NCBI RefSeq assembly: GCF_004345605.1
Contig: NZ_SLVY01000002.1
Location: forward strand, 124,001 to 188,000
DNA from: Rhodococcus sp. SMB37
GTDB lineage: Bacteria; Actinomycetota; Actinomycetes; Mycobacteriales; Mycobacteriaceae
Direction: 5' to 3'
DNA: 64,000 bases
Position 1 is the first letter of the stretch, and the number at the start of each line of letters is the position of its first letter. Made by a program: the position numbers and the translations under genes. Below the pieces are notes generated by a model. That model saw nothing but the letters and a program-made list of their open reading frames with translations, made no database searches and was not told the DNA's origin. Shown here piece after piece: positions 20,296 to 35,428 of the stretch.

Positions 20296-21075
20296 TTACT
20301 TGCCCAGGAATTCGGCCTTGCCGGGCCCGTTCTCGATGAACGACTTCATACCGATCGTACGGTCCTCGGTGGCGAACAGCCCGGCGAAGACGTGCTGCTC
20401 GATCTTCAGGCCGGTGTCGAGGTCGGTGTCCAGCCCCTGATCGATCGCGGCCTTCGCTGCAGCGAGTGCGCGGCCCGCACCCTTGGTGAACTGGGAGGCC
20501 CAGGTGCGAGCGGCGTCGTACACGGCGTCGGGTGCGACGACCTCGTCGACGAGCCCGATCGACTCGGCTTCGTCGGCCCCGACGAAGCGACCTGTGAAGA
20601 CGATGTCCTTTGCCTTCGACGGCCCGACGAGACGCGCAAGACGCTGGGTTCCGCCACCGCCGGGGATGATCCCGAGCAGCACCTCGGGGGTGCCGACCTT
20701 GACGTTGTCGCCGGCGATACGACGATCCGCGCCGAGTGCCAGCTCGAGCCCGCCGCCGAGCGCATACCCGGTGAGTGCCGCGACAGTGGGCTTCGGGATG
20801 TCGGCGACAGCACCGAGGGCGGACTGCAGATCATCGATGATCTTGCTCATCTGCACGTAGCTCAGGTCGGCCATTTCCTTGATGTCGGCACCAGCGGCGA
20901 AGACCTTCTCGCCGCCGTACACGATCACGGCCTTGACATCTTCGCGCACTGTGGCTTCACGCGCGGCTTCCCGGATCTCCTCCTGGACCTGACGGTTCAG
21001 GGCATTCATCGGGGGGCGGTCCAGCCGGATCGTGCCGATGCCGTCGGAAACCTCTAGTGTCACGAATTCAGCCAT
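20296..21075 (-). CDS. Enoyl-CoA hydratase/isomerase family protein
   Basis: A 259-residue crotonase-fold protein with the CoA-binding FAAGADIKEMADL and oxyanion-hole TGYALGGGLELAL segments. The two catalytic glutamates of true hydratases fall at the expected places (LELALGADRRI and the EVLLGIIPGGGG block), so hydration of 2-enoyl-CoA in beta-oxidation is likely. Positionally it matches echA17 (Rv3039c). etfBA, which takes electrons from the same pathway, lies about 10 kb away. Start ATG 21075 (MAEFVTLEV). It may share a transcript with the Nudix gene 68 bases upstream. Confidence 0.92.
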   Translation of the reverse strand: MAEFVTLEVSDGIGTIRLDRPPMNALNRQVQEEIREAAREATVREDVKAVIVYGGEKVFAAGADIKEMADLSYVQMSKIIDDLQSALGAVADIPKPTVAALTGYALGGGLELALGADRRIAGDNVKVGTPEVLLGIIPGGGGTQRLARLVGPSKAKDIVFTGRFVGADEAESIGLVDEVVAPDAVYDAARTWASQFTKGAGRALAAAKAAIDQGLDTDLDTGLKIEQHVFAGLFATEDRTIGMKSFIENGPGKAEFLGK

Positions 21076-21143
21076 GCATCACAGCCTAGAGGCCCCCAGC
21101 TGTGCCGTCTCGACAAGGCCGGTGGCCGCCTCGACGAGCCGAG

Positions 21144-21980
21144 TCAGATGTCGTCGCGATTCGCCCAAGGGTGCGGGCCGCCGCCCTCGTAGTAGCCCTC
21201 GTCGCCGTCGAACGCGATGTGGATCCCGGTGTCGGTCCGGCTCATGATCGGCAGGATCGTGGGAATCTCCGGTTCGGCCGCCAGGATCTCGGCAACCGTC
21301 GCGTACTTCGACAGTTCCGTGAGCTGAGCCCAGGTGGGGGGAAGCAACACCGACCGACCGGACCTCCAGTGATCGAGTGATTCTTCGGGGGTCTGCCAGA
21401 GCACGTGTTCGGCCTCGCTGGTCTCGCCATCGGCGTTCTGCCCTTCCGGGGCGGCAGCCACGAAGAAGTGCGTGTCGTAGCGCCTCCGCTCGCCGAGCGG
21501 GGTGATCCAGCGTGCCCACGGGCGCAGTAGATCTGCGCGCAGGACGAGGCCCTCGCGGGTGAGGAAATCGCCGAAGGACAGTGCGCGGGACTCGAGTTGT
21601 CCGCGTGCCTGCGCGTGGGGTGCGGTGTCGGCCAGCACCGACTCGGGGTCCTGACCGGCGAGCAGGACACCGCACTCTTCGAAGGTCTCGCGCACCGCGG
21701 CCAGCACCAGCGCCTGTGCCCGCGCCGACGTGACATCGAAGCGCTGCGCCCACCAATCCACATCGCGACCGGTCCACCTCACCGACGCTTCACTGTCGCT
21801 GCCGTCGACACCACCACCCGGGAACACGGTCATGCCGCCCGCGAAGTCCATACCCACGACTCGCTGCAGAAGGAAGACCTCGACCCCCCGTGCCGAGTCC
21901 CGGACGAGCATGACCGTGGAGGCGTCCCTGACCGGCACGGATGTGGGATCGAAGGCGGTTGCCGAGCGTTCTTTGGCCAT
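21144..21980 (-). CDS. Nudix hydrolase family protein
   Basis: A 278-residue protein with a Nudix fold. The Nudix box is split: GGGVDGSDSEASVRW starts the loop and AAVRETFEECGVLL carries the R-E-x-x-E-E core, with an insertion of about 25 residues between them. This long-insert layout is typical of actinobacterial NUDT19-like proteins, which may act on CoA derivatives. The neighbouring enoyl-CoA hydratase fits a CoA-related role, but this is inference. The C-terminal region (MSRTDTGIHIAFDGDEGYYEGG) is acidic. Start ATG 21980. Confidence 0.85.
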   Translation of the reverse strand: MAKERSATAFDPTSVPVRDASTVMLVRDSARGVEVFLLQRVVGMDFAGGMTVFPGGGVDGSDSEASVRWTGRDVDWWAQRFDVTSARAQALVLAAVRETFEECGVLLAGQDPESVLADTAPHAQARGQLESRALSFGDFLTREGLVLRADLLRPWARWITPLGERRRYDTHFFVAAAPEGQNADGETSEAEHVLWQTPEESLDHWRSGRSVLLPPTWAQLTELSKYATVAEILAAEPEIPTILPIMSRTDTGIHIAFDGDEGYYEGGGPHPWANRDDI

Positions 21981-22023
21981 GCTCGGAGCCTAATCGATCA
22001 GTCCCGCGCGAACCCGCCCGGTC

Positions 22024-22857
22024 TCACCCGCGGCGGTGCCGCCCCGGCTCGCTCGTGCGGCGGGCGAAGAAGCGATCGTCGACCTTCTCCAAGGTGATCG
22101 ACTGGCTGAATGCGGCGCTGAGGTTCTCCGCCGTGATCACATCGTCGATCAGCCCCTGCGCGACCACACCGCCCTCCTTGAGGAGCATCGCGTGAGTGAA
22201 GCCCGGCGGTATCTCTTCGACGTGGTGAGTGATGAGGACCGTTGCCGGCGCGTCCGGGTCGGCGGCGAGTGTTGCGAGCCGCGCCACCAACTCCTCACGC
22301 CCACCGAGATCCAGGCCCGCAGCGGGTTCGTCGAGCAGCAGCAGTTCCGGATCGGTCATGAGCGCGCGGGCAATCAATACCCTCTTGCGCTCGCCTTCGG
22401 AGAGCGTTCCGTAGGTGCGCTGGGCCAAGTGCTCGGCACCGAGGCCTTCGAGCATCTCCACCGCGCGGATGTTGTCGATATCGTCGTACTCCTCCCGCCA
22501 CCGGCCGAGCACGCCGTACCCGGCGGAGATCACCAGATCGACGACCAACTCGTCGCGGGGGACGCGATTGGCGAGCGCGGACGACGACAGTCCGATACGA
22601 GGCCGCAGCTCCGACAGGTCGGTGCGGCCGAACGTCTCGGACAGCACGTGCGCGGTGCCGGACGTCGGGAAGTCCTCGGCGGCTGCGACGCGCAGCAACG
22701 ACGTCTTACCCGCGCCGTTCGGACCGAGCACCACCCAACGCTCGTCGAGTTCCACCTTCCAGGTCACAGGCCCGACGAGGACATTTCCACCTCGCCGCAC
22801 CAAAACGTCTTCGAATTCGATGAGCAGATCGGGATCAGGTTGTGCCACGCCGTCCAT
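22024..22857 (-). CDS. ABC transporter ATP-binding protein without a neighbouring permease
   Basis: A 277-residue single ABC ATPase. Walker A is GPNGAGKTSL, the signature LSEGERKRVLIARAL, Walker B LLLLDEPAAGLDLGG and the switch His is in VLITHHVEEIP. No permease, binding protein or second ATPase gene is adjacent, so the partner is unknown; ModF/YnjD-like stand-alone ATPases have the same organisation. It is divergent from glgX, whose GTG start lies 42 bases beyond the ATG at 22857. Confidence 0.9.
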   Translation of the reverse strand: MDGVAQPDPDLLIEFEDVLVRRGGNVLVGPVTWKVELDERWVVLGPNGAGKTSLLRVAAAEDFPTSGTAHVLSETFGRTDLSELRPRIGLSSSALANRVPRDELVVDLVISAGYGVLGRWREEYDDIDNIRAVEMLEGLGAEHLAQRTYGTLSEGERKRVLIARALMTDPELLLLDEPAAGLDLGGREELVARLATLAADPDAPATVLITHHVEEIPPGFTHAMLLKEGGVVAQGLIDDVITAENLSAAFSQSITLEKVDDRFFARRTSEPGRHRRG

Positions 22858-22899
22858 CTTCGCTCACACCCGGACTCGGGACACGGCAGGATCTCCTTC

Positions 22900-25092
22900 G
22901 TGTCGTCCTCCACTCGTGTGTACACCCCGTCCGACTACGCGGCCGAGCCCGATCGGTCGCCGTTCCCACTCGGCGCGACGCCGGTCGAGGACGGTACCCG
23001 CTTCGCCGTCCACGCTCCCCATTGCGACCGACTGCAGGTGTGCCTGATCGACGATGACGGTCGCGAACACCGTGTCGATCTGCCCGACCGCACATTCGGC
23101 ATCTGGCACGGCACGGTCCCCGAGGTCGGCCCCGGCCGGCGATACGGCTATCGCGCGTACGGGCCGTGGCGTCCACGCGACGGCCTCCGCACCAATCCGC
23201 ACAAGATCCTGCTCGATCCGTGGGGCCGTCGAGTGACGGGTACCGATCTGCAGAGCGACTCCGCGGACGCGGCCCGACTGCTCGCGTACGACGACAATCC
23301 CTTCGGCTCGATGTCCACCGCCGACTCTCTCGGGTACACGCCACTGTCGGTCATCACCCCGGCCACCTCCTTCGACACGACTTCGATCGGTACGGCCTCG
23401 ATCGATACGGCACAGCATCGGCGACCGCGCACGCCGTGGGAGGACACCGTCATCTACGAACTGCACGTCGGTTCGTACACGGCCGTGCATCCCCGCGTGC
23501 CGAGTGCGCTGCGGGGTACCTATCTCGGTCTGGCCCACCCGGCAGTGATCGGCTACCTCGTGCACCTCGGTGTCACGGCGGTCGAACTCCTGCCGGTGCA
23601 TGCATTCATGACCGAACCCCCGGTACGGGCCCGGGGAATGCGCAACCACTGGGGGTACTCGACCGCGTCGTTCTTCGCGCCACACCCCGGTTACGCCGTG
23701 GCACCCGGCAACGAAATCGCAGAGTTCCGCGCGATGGTCGCGGCACTGCACGACGCGGGAATCGAAGTGATCCTCGACGTCGTCTTCAACCACACGTGCG
23801 AGTGGTCTGTCGCGGGACCGAGCCTGTCGTGGCGCGGGCTCGACGCTCCCGGCTATTACCTTCTGGCCGACGGCGGCCACGACATCGATCTGACGGGCTG
23901 CGGCAACACCGTCGACGGTGCGTCGCCGATCGCGGTGCGGATGGTGTGTGACAGCCTGCGCTACTGGGCGACGGACATGGGCGTCGACGGCTTCCGGTTC
24001 GATCTTGCGAGTGCTCTGGGGCGTCCACACGGCGGCGCGTTCGATGCGCGCGCCGCGTTGTTCACCGCGATCACCTCCGACCCCGTCCTCACCGACCGCA
24101 AACTCATCGCGGAACCGTGGGATGCGACAGCGGAGGGCTACCAGCTCGGCCGGTTCGGCGCGCAGTGGTCGGAGTGGAACGACCGATACCGCGACGCCAC
24201 TCGACGTTTCTGGGCACGAAATTCCGGAGTGCGTGAGATCGCGTCGCGCCTGACCGGGTCGGAGGACCTGTATAGACGCCATGAACGCCAGCCGTGGATG
24301 TCGATCAACTATGTCACCGCGCACGACGGGTTCACCGTCACCGACGCTGTCTCGTTCACGCACAAGCACAACGATGCGAACGGTGAGGAGGGCCGGGACG
24401 GGTCCGACCACAACGAGTCGGTGAACCACGGCGCCGAGGGACCGACCGACGACCCCGCGATCCTCGCCGCGCGCGCCCGGCACGTCCGTGCCCTGCTTGC
24501 CACACTGCTGCTCTCGACTGGAACTCCGATGCTGCTTGCCGGCGACGAATTCGGACACTCCCAGGGCGGCAACAACAACGCGTACTGCGTCCCCGCCGGG
24601 ACGCCGGTGCCCGAGGCGTGGCCGCTCGACTGGGAACACGCCGACCATGAACGCATCGAGTTCGTCCGTGCTCTGTTGGAGCTGCGTCGGAGAGTGCCCG
24701 TACTCCGGCAACGTCGATTCTTCGAAGGCCGGTCCCGCACCGTCGGCTATCCCGACCTGGTGTGGTTCGGACGTGACGGCATCGAACTGCAGGATGCCGA
24801 CTGGCACGACGAAGACCGCCACACAGTGCAGGCATGGCTCGACGGATCGGAGCTGGGAACGGTGACGCCGACGGGAAAGCCGTTACCCGACAGCAGCGGT
24901 CTGTTCGTCCTGCACGCCGGTGATGCGACGAGCGTGACGTTGGCGGGCCCCGAGTGGTACCACGGCGACATCCGGTGTGTGTTCGATTCATCCGCAGTCG
25001 ACGGTCGTCCGGTCGATTCCACGGCATACCGCGCTGGCTCGTCGTTCTCGCTGACGGGCCCGACCGTGCTGGTGTTCCGGATCGCGAGCTGA
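22900..25092 (+). CDS. glgX: Glycogen debranching enzyme GlgX
   Basis: A 730-residue GH13 alpha-1,6-glucosidase that trims branches of glycogen after phosphorylase. An N-terminal CBM48-type domain (FPLGATPVEDGTRFAVHAPH) precedes the barrel (DTVIYELHVGSYTAVHP; RNHWGYSTASFFAPHP). The catalytic residues are the nucleophile Asp368 (GFRFDLASALGR), acid/base Glu405 (IAEPWDA) and Asp476 (YVTAHDGFT). Start GTG 22900 is preceded by AGGA eight bases away; the long open frame upstream is antisense to the ABC ATPase and was rejected. It lies about 8 kb from GH57 and GT4 glucan genes and is not at this site in M. tuberculosis as I recall. Confidence 0.95.
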   Translation: MSSSTRVYTPSDYAAEPDRSPFPLGATPVEDGTRFAVHAPHCDRLQVCLIDDDGREHRVDLPDRTFGIWHGTVPEVGPGRRYGYRAYGPWRPRDGLRTNPHKILLDPWGRRVTGTDLQSDSADAARLLAYDDNPFGSMSTADSLGYTPLSVITPATSFDTTSIGTASIDTAQHRRPRTPWEDTVIYELHVGSYTAVHPRVPSALRGTYLGLAHPAVIGYLVHLGVTAVELLPVHAFMTEPPVRARGMRNHWGYSTASFFAPHPGYAVAPGNEIAEFRAMVAALHDAGIEVILDVVFNHTCEWSVAGPSLSWRGLDAPGYYLLADGGHDIDLTGCGNTVDGASPIAVRMVCDSLRYWATDMGVDGFRFDLASALGRPHGGAFDARAALFTAITSDPVLTDRKLIAEPWDATAEGYQLGRFGAQWSEWNDRYRDATRRFWARNSGVREIASRLTGSEDLYRRHERQPWMSINYVTAHDGFTVTDAVSFTHKHNDANGEEGRDGSDHNESVNHGAEGPTDDPAILAARARHVRALLATLLLSTGTPMLLAGDEFGHSQGGNNNAYCVPAGTPVPEAWPLDWEHADHERIEFVRALLELRRRVPVLRQRRFFEGRSRTVGYPDLVWFGRDGIELQDADWHDEDRHTVQAWLDGSELGTVTPTGKPLPDSSGLFVLHAGDATSVTLAGPEWYHGDIRCVFDSSAVDGRPVDSTAYRAGSSFSLTGPTVLVFRIAS

Positions 25093-25117
25093 CGAGCGAG
25101 GTCTCGGGACTGCCGCG

Positions 25118-29065
<3,948 letters not shown>

Positions 29066-29395
29066 TAATCCTCCTGAATGCGCGCTCGACTCGGGCTGGA
29101 GGCGAACGGTCTCTCTGGCTTGCGCTCATCGAATCGTAGACCGTGCGCGCACCACTCGTTAACCGGGTCCTACTCGCTGTCGTACTCGGCCGTCACACTA
29201 CCGCCGAAGCAGCGATCGGTGCACGAGCGAATCGCCGCAACGAGCACGTCACACACAGCCGAGTGACGTACATCACGTCAGGTGGAATCGGGTGCGCGGA
29301 GGCGTGCTTCCCGTTCGGCTCACTGTGGCAGGATCGCCGGGGCCGATCTGCACAAGCGATAGTCTGGTTCGTCCCCTCTACAGGAAGTGGTGGAA
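29066..29395. promoter_or_regulatory. 330-bp divergent region between ctaD and the FecB-like gene
   Basis: No gene is visible here. It must contain both promoters. It holds a GTGA-N6-TCAC site at 29263-29276 and the AGGAAG ribosome binding site for the FecB-like TTG start at 29382-29387. I see no IdeR-type iron box despite the iron-related gene to the right. Confidence 0.5.
29263..29276. promoter_or_regulatory. CRP/GlxR-like binding site
   Basis: GTGACGTACATCAC has the GTGA-N6-TCAC symmetry of cAMP-receptor-protein family sites (TGTGA-N6-TCACA); the outermost T and A are not matched. In Corynebacterium glutamicum GlxR is known to control ctaD, which makes this plausible. It lies about 200 bases before ctaD and 120 before the FecB-like gene. 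Confidence 0.5.
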
Positions 29396-30460
29396 TTGCC
29401 CGCGCACCGTGTCCGCATCGTCGCTCTCGCCGCCACCACGGCCGCCACCACGGCCGCCCTCGCGATCGCCGGCTGTTCGGCTCCGGCCGACGACCCGGCC
29501 TCCGAGATCGTGCGCACCACCACCCGCATCGCGGGCGCCGCGGTGATCGGTATCGAACGCGATACGACGACGGCGTGCGCACTGCCGAGCCCCACCGACC
29601 CCGGTCTAACTGCCGGCAGCACGCACGGTGTCATCCACACGGCCGGCGTGTCCGAGGTCCCGAACGATCCGCAGCGGATCGTCGTCCTCGACGCGGCCTC
29701 ACTCGACGCCGTGTGCGCGCTGGGACTGTGGGAGCGCGTCGTCGGCGTGGGCATCGCCCCGGACGAACGCCCCGAATACCTCGGTACGGGCGTCTCGGAG
29801 ATTCCCGCGATCGGTTCACCCGGCTCTCCCGATCTCGCTGCGATCGAGCAGGCCCGACCGGATCTCATCGTCGGCGCAGCGGCCGACACAGGACTCTACG
29901 AATCGCTGTCGTCCGTCGCACCGACCGTCGTCGTCGGGTCCGACCAGGTGTTCTGGAGGCAACAGTTCGAACGCGTCGGCGAGTCGCTGGGCCGGTCCGA
30001 GGCGGCACGCAGGGTGCTCGAGGAGTACTCCGTCGCAGCGAGTGAACTCGGACGCGAACTCACCTCGTCTCAGACACAAGCATCGCTCGTGCGCTTCACC
30101 GGCGACGGACCCACCATCGACGGCACCGCGTCGTTCCCCGGTCAGGTCCTCGCCGACCTGGGGGCCGAGAGGCCGGCCCCCCAGAGGTTCGGAGTCGAGG
30201 ACGGCCGCGCATACCGGCCGCTCGACACCGAGGACCCCTCCACTGCCGACGGAGATGTGATTTTCGTCCGATTCGACGGACAGAACGGCCTCGATCGGGG
30301 TACGGATTACATGCAGCGGGACGAGTGGCTCGATCTCGGTGCCGTCACCGACAACCGGCTGTTCTCCGTCTCGGACGAGGTGTGGTCCACGCCCGGCCCG
30401 GTCGCGGCCCACGCAGTACTGACAGATCTGAGGCACTCACTCAATGGCTATTCGAACTGA
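29396..30460 (+). CDS. Iron-siderophore (FecB-type) substrate-binding lipoprotein
   Basis: A 354-residue periplasmic-binding-protein-like lipoprotein for Fe3+-siderophore uptake. The signal peptide ends in the lipobox AIAGC. The mature part has the [19 protein letters not shown] block and [14 protein letters not shown], both typical of the FecB/TroA fold. The frame is open from GTG 29387, but AGGAAG (29382-29387) is correctly spaced (eight bases) only for TTG 29396, which I chose. No permease or ATPase gene is adjacent. The stop overlaps the HtaA-domain gene by 17 bases, so the two are translationally coupled. Rv3044 (fecB) is the positional equivalent. Confidence 0.88.
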   Translation: MPAHRVRIVALAATTAATTAALAIAGCSAPADDPASEIVRTTTRIAGAAVIGIERDTTTACALPSPTDPGLTAGSTHGVIHTAGVSEVPNDPQRIVVLDAASLDAVCALGLWERVVGVGIAPDERPEYLGTGVSEIPAIGSPGSPDLAAIEQARPDLIVGAAADTGLYESLSSVAPTVVVGSDQVFWRQQFERVGESLGRSEAARRVLEEYSVAASELGRELTSSQTQASLVRFTGDGPTIDGTASFPGQVLADLGAERPAPQRFGVEDGRAYRPLDTEDPSTADGDVIFVRFDGQNGLDRGTDYMQRDEWLDLGAVTDNRLFSVSDEVWSTPGPVAAHAVLTDLRHSLNGYSN

Positions 30461-31541
30461 GATCACTGCAGGTATCGGCCGGATCGGGATCGGTCTCGCA
30501 GGCGCACTCACGCTGGGCACACTGGTCGTCGCGCCGGCATCCGCCCAGCCCGTCGTCCGACCGGACATCGAGGTGCTCGCCGCCGACGGTGTGACTCCCC
30601 TCGGTGACACTCCCGTCCACGAAGGCGACACGGTGGTCGTCCGCGGTACCGGGTTCGACCCCGAGGCCAACCGCACCGGCGGACTGCCGCTACCGGTGCC
30701 GCCCGGTGTTCCGCATGGCACCTTCGTCTCGTTCGGCGGCTTCTCCGAGCACTGGCGCCCGTCCGAGGACGCCCCCACCGAGAGTCGCGCCACGGTGCGC
30801 TCCACCAACGCGTGGGTGTTGTCTGAGCGTGCACTGAACCAGGTCCCGGATCGGCCGTTCGACATGCGCCGCACGGTGCGGCAGCAGTGGGTTCCGCTCG
30901 CCGACGACGGCTCGTTCACGGCAACGATCACCATCGACGCCCCCGAGACCGTTCCCGACGATGCCCGGTACGGCATCTACACATTCGGAGCGGCCGATGC
31001 CGTCAACGCCGAGCAGGAGCTGGCGGTGCCGGTGAACTTCGATCCCTCCCCCGGGCCGAACGCCCCGGTGGCACCGTCCCAGGATTTCGTGTGGGGATTC
31101 GCACCCGGATACAGCGACCTCGTCACAGGAACCACGCAGGGTTCGGTCGTCGGCAGCGACGGTGCCTCGGTCCGCGACGACGGGACGATGACCTTCGAGC
31201 TCTCCGAGGCACGGATCGATACGTCCACGGGCCTCGGACACATCGAGTACCGAGGCACGGTCGTGTCGTTCACACGCTTCCACCTGCTCGAGATCGCACT
31301 CGCGAATCCGTGGATCGAGTTCACCGCCGACGGCACCTACCTCACCGCGGAGTCCTCGACCGGTGACCAGGTGGGCACCGACTCGATGAGCCGCATCAGG
31401 CTCGCCCGGCTCGATACACCCGCCGAGGGCGGGCGCACCGAATGGAGCGACGTGCCGGCCCAGTTCGCGGTGCCGCTGCAGCCGACCGTCCTGCTGCCGT
31501 ACTCGGGGCAGGCCGCCTCCCCGGTGTCGTTCCACTTCTGA
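30444..31541 (+). CDS. Secreted HtaA-domain (haem-binding-like) protein
   Basis: A 365-residue exported protein with a signal peptide ending APASA (about residue 34). Residues 40-200 look like an Ig-like/neocarzinostatin-type beta domain ([17 protein letters not shown]). Residues 213-350 resemble the HtaA domain: [15 protein letters not shown] has the aromatic-plus-Tyr pattern of the haem-ligand loop, then [15 protein letters not shown] and [13 protein letters not shown]. HtaA proteins take haem from haemoglobin and pass it to an ABC importer in corynebacteria. Unlike them there is no C-terminal membrane anchor. It starts inside the FecB-like gene, so both are made together. The HtaA call is by pattern, not by search. 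Confidence 0.65.
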   Translation: MAIRTEITAGIGRIGIGLAGALTLGTLVVAPASAQPVVRPDIEVLAADGVTPLGDTPVHEGDTVVVRGTGFDPEANRTGGLPLPVPPGVPHGTFVSFGGFSEHWRPSEDAPTESRATVRSTNAWVLSERALNQVPDRPFDMRRTVRQQWVPLADDGSFTATITIDAPETVPDDARYGIYTFGAADAVNAEQELAVPVNFDPSPGPNAPVAPSQDFVWGFAPGYSDLVTGTTQGSVVGSDGASVRDDGTMTFELSEARIDTSTGLGHIEYRGTVVSFTRFHLLEIALANPWIEFTADGTYLTAESSTGDQVGTDSMSRIRLARLDTPAEGGRTEWSDVPAQFAVPLQPTVLLPYSGQAASPVSFHF

Positions 31542-31558
31542 CGTGTTGGGATGGACGC

Positions 31559-32035
31559 ATGCCCACCCCTGATTTCGTCGCCACCCTCCGCACTCACGTC
31601 GGACACGATCCGCTGTGGTTGTCCGGGGTGAGCGCGATCGTGCTGGACGGCGACGGCCGTGTGCTGCTCACCCGCCGGGCCGACAACGGCAAGTGGGCGG
31701 TGGTGTCGGGCATTCTCGAGCCAGGTGAGGAGCCGGCCGCGGCGGCGGTCCGCGAAGTCGCGGAGGAAACCGGCGTCGACGCCGAGGTACTCCGGCTCAC
31801 GAGCGTCGACGTCACCGAGCCGATCGCCTACCCCAACGGGGACGTCGCGCAGTATCTGGACGTGTCGTTCGTGATGCGCGCGACCGGCGGGTCCGCCCGG
31901 GTCGGCGACGACGAGAATCTGGAGGTGGCGTGGTTCGCGCCGGACGAGTTGCCTACGCCGCTCACGGCAACGTCAGCGCTGCGGTTGGCGAAGGCGCTCG
32001 CCGGCCGTCCTGAAGCGTGGTTCCGGAGGCCATGA
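31559..32035 (+). CDS. Nudix hydrolase (MutT-like)
   Basis: A 158-residue Nudix protein with the complete box GILEPGEEPAAAAVREVAEETGV, seen here as GILEPGEE then REVAEETGV. It hydrolyses nucleoside-diphosphate-X compounds with Mg2+; the substrate is not evident. The N-terminal VSAIVLDGDGRVLLTRRADNG is the usual first strand pair. Start ATG 31559 (MPTPDF); the open frame upstream overlaps the HtaA-domain gene and was rejected. Only 17 bases separate it from that gene, so it may ride on the same transcript. A hairpin follows. Confidence 0.9.
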   Translation: MPTPDFVATLRTHVGHDPLWLSGVSAIVLDGDGRVLLTRRADNGKWAVVSGILEPGEEPAAAAVREVAEETGVDAEVLRLTSVDVTEPIAYPNGDVAQYLDVSFVMRATGGSARVGDDENLEVAWFAPDELPTPLTATSALRLAKALAGRPEAWFRRP

Positions 32036-32056
32036 CCTGATCCGGGACGACGTCAT

Positions 32057-32091
32057 GGCCGAATGTCGTCCATGAAGGTCGACATTCGGCC
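32057..32091. terminator. Bidirectional terminator hairpin between Nudix gene and nrdF
   Basis: Perfect 12-bp stem: GGCCGAATGTCG (32057-32068) and CGACATTCGGCC (32080-32091), 11-base loop. It lies between two convergent stops (32035 plus, 32127 minus) and can serve both. The stem sequence could also be a dispersed palindrome. Confidence 0.75.
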
Positions 32092-32126
32092 GTAGCGACG
32101 CAACCGAACCGGATGCGGGAGTCGAA

Positions 32127-33131
<1,005 letters not shown>

Positions 33132-33177
33132 TTACCTACCTGAATGTCTTCGTGGGACGGGAGCGGCCGGGGGTGGA

Positions 33178-35334
33178 TCAGAGCATGCACGAGACGCAGT
33201 TCTCCACCTCGGTGCCCTCGAGCGCCATCTGACGCAGCCGGATGTAGTACAACGTCTTGATTCCCTTGCGCCACGCGTAGATCTGGGCCTTGTTCACATC
33301 GCGGGTGGAGACCGTGTCCTTGAAGAACAGAGTCAGAGACAGGCCCTGATCGACGTGCTGTGTGGCCGCCGCGTAGGTGTCGATGATCTTCTCGTACCCG
33401 ATCTCATACGCGTCCTGGTAGTAGTCCAGGTTGTCGTTGGTCAGGTACGGCGCAGGGTAGTAGACGCGACCGATCTTGCCTTCCTTGCGGATCTCTACCT
33501 TCGACGCCACCGGGTGGATGGAGCTGGTGGAGTTGTTGATGTACGAGATCGATCCGGTGGGCGGGACGGCCTGCAGGTTCTGGTTGTAGATACCGTGCTC
33601 CTGCACGGACGCCTTCAGCTCGCGCCAGTCGCTCTGGGTGGGGATGGTCACGCCTGCGTCGGCGAACAGGGCGCGCACGCGATCCGTCTCCGGTTCCCAG
33701 GCCTGCTCGGTGTACTTGTCGAAGAACTCACCCGACGCGTACTTCGACTCCGGGAACCCCTTGAAATGGGTGCCGCGTTCGATGGCGATCCGGTTCGATG
33801 CGCGCAGCGCGTGGAACAGTACGGTGTAGAAGTAGATGTTGGTGAAGTCGATACCCTCGGCCGAGCCGTAGTAGATGCGCTCGCGCGCCAGGTAGCCGTG
33901 CAGGTTCATCTGTCCGAGTCCGATGGCGTGGGACTCGTTGTTGCCCTTCTCGATCGACGGCACCGACGCGATGCTCGTCTGATCGGAGACCGCGGTCAGG
34001 CCACGGATCGCGACCTCGATGGTATGGGAGAAGTCCGGCGAGTCCATGGTCTTCGCGATGTTGAGTGAGCCGAGGTTGCACGAGATGTCCTTGCCCACAT
34101 GGCTGTAGGACAGATCGTCGTTGAACTCCGACGGCGTCGAGACCTGGAGGATCTCGGAGCACAGATTCGAGTGGGTGATCTTACCCGCGATGGGGTTCGC
34201 CCGGTTGACGGTGTCCTCGAACATCACATACGGGTAGCCGGACTCGAACTGCAGTTCCGCGACCGTCTGGAAGAACTCGCGGGCCTTGATCTTCGACTTG
34301 CGGATGCGCTTGTCGTCGACCATCTCGTAGTACTTCTCGGTTACGTCGATGTCGGCGAACGGCTTGCCGTAGACACGTTCGACGTCGTACGGCGAGAACA
34401 GGTACATGTCCTCGTTCCGCTTCGCCAACTCGAACGTGATGTCGGGGATCACGACGCCGAGCGAGAGCGTCTTGATGCGAATCTTCTCGTCGGCGTTCTC
34501 ACGCTTGGTGTCGAGGAATCGGTAGATGTCGGGGTGATGGGCGTGCAGGTACACCGCGCCGGCACCCTGACGTGCGCCGAGTTGATTGGCGTACGAGAAC
34601 GAATCCTCGAGCAGCTTCATGATCGGGATGACACCCGAGGACTGGTTCTCGATCTTTTTGATCGGAGCACCGTGCTCACGAATGTTACTGAGCAACAGTG
34701 CGACTCCGCCGCCGCGCTTCGACAGCTGCAACGCCGAGTTGATCGAGCGACCGATCGATTCCATGTTGTCCTCGATGCGCAGCAGGAAGCACGACACGGG
34801 CTCGCCGCGTTGCTTCTTACCGGAGTTCAGGAACGTGGGGGTCGCCGGCTGGAATCGACCGGAGATGATCTCGTCGACGAGGTGCCGGGCAAGGATCTCG
34901 TCGCCGTCGGCGAGGGTCAGCGCGACCATGCACACACGATCCTCGAACCGCTCGAGGTAGCGCTTGCCGTCGAACGTCTTGAGTGTGTACGACGTGTAGT
35001 ACTTGAACGCACCGAGGAACGTCGGGAAACGGAACTTCTTCGAATATGCCTGCTGGAAGAGTGATTTGACGAACTCGCGCGAGTACTTGTCCAGGACCTC
35101 GGGCTCGTAGTACTTCTCCTCGACGAGGTAGTCGAGCTTCTCGTCGATGTTGTGGAAGAAGACGGTGTTCTGGTTGACATGCTGCAGGAAGTACTGGCGC
35201 GCGGCGGCCACGTCCTTGTCGAACTGGATCTCGCCGTTCGGGCCGTACAGGTTCAACATCGCGTTGAGTGCGTGGTAGTCGAGCGACTCGTCTGCCGCGG
35301 CGCTCGTGGTCCGAGCGGGATCGGTAATGGTCAC
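33178..35334 (-). CDS. nrdE: Class Ib ribonucleotide reductase alpha subunit NrdE
   Basis: Catalytic subunit, 718 residues, reducing NDPs to dNDPs. It has the substrate-site NLCSEILQV and the NLGSLNIAK region with catalytic residues, the [18 protein letters not shown] block with an active-site Cys, and the C-terminal redox pair ENCVSCML, which is re-reduced by NrdH. There is no N-terminal ATP cone, as expected for class Ib, so dATP activity control is absent. I chose GTG 35334 ([10 protein letters not shown]); the open frame continues upstream into the intergenic region towards nrdI. Confidence 0.97.
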   Translation of the reverse strand: MTITDPARTTSAAADESLDYHALNAMLNLYGPNGEIQFDKDVAAARQYFLQHVNQNTVFFHNIDEKLDYLVEEKYYEPEVLDKYSREFVKSLFQQAYSKKFRFPTFLGAFKYYTSYTLKTFDGKRYLERFEDRVCMVALTLADGDEILARHLVDEIISGRFQPATPTFLNSGKKQRGEPVSCFLLRIEDNMESIGRSINSALQLSKRGGGVALLLSNIREHGAPIKKIENQSSGVIPIMKLLEDSFSYANQLGARQGAGAVYLHAHHPDIYRFLDTKRENADEKIRIKTLSLGVVIPDITFELAKRNEDMYLFSPYDVERVYGKPFADIDVTEKYYEMVDDKRIRKSKIKAREFFQTVAELQFESGYPYVMFEDTVNRANPIAGKITHSNLCSEILQVSTPSEFNDDLSYSHVGKDISCNLGSLNIAKTMDSPDFSHTIEVAIRGLTAVSDQTSIASVPSIEKGNNESHAIGLGQMNLHGYLARERIYYGSAEGIDFTNIYFYTVLFHALRASNRIAIERGTHFKGFPESKYASGEFFDKYTEQAWEPETDRVRALFADAGVTIPTQSDWRELKASVQEHGIYNQNLQAVPPTGSISYINNSTSSIHPVASKVEIRKEGKIGRVYYPAPYLTNDNLDYYQDAYEIGYEKIIDTYAAATQHVDQGLSLTLFFKDTVSTRDVNKAQIYAWRKGIKTLYYIRLRQMALEGTEVENCVSCML

Positions 35335-35428
35335 AGTGCTGCCCCTACATATCGGAAGGTATGAAATCAGCCGCGCAGCCGGCAGGCGCGCGGTACTCGA
35401 GAACTGCGGGCCGAGACCCACCTGTGCG

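Noticed and set aside
22036-22899. Long in-frame extension upstream of glgX
   Set aside because: It lies entirely opposite the ABC ATPase gene, has no ribosome binding site, and GlgX homologues begin near GTG 22900.
22864-24822. 652-residue minus-strand frame opposite glgX
   Set aside because: Shadow frame: the coding strand has clear GH13 motifs, this one has none.
29396-30460. An IdeR box for the FecB-like gene
   Set aside because: I searched the upstream region for TTAGG/CCTAA arms and found none; only the gene at 40.3 kb has one.
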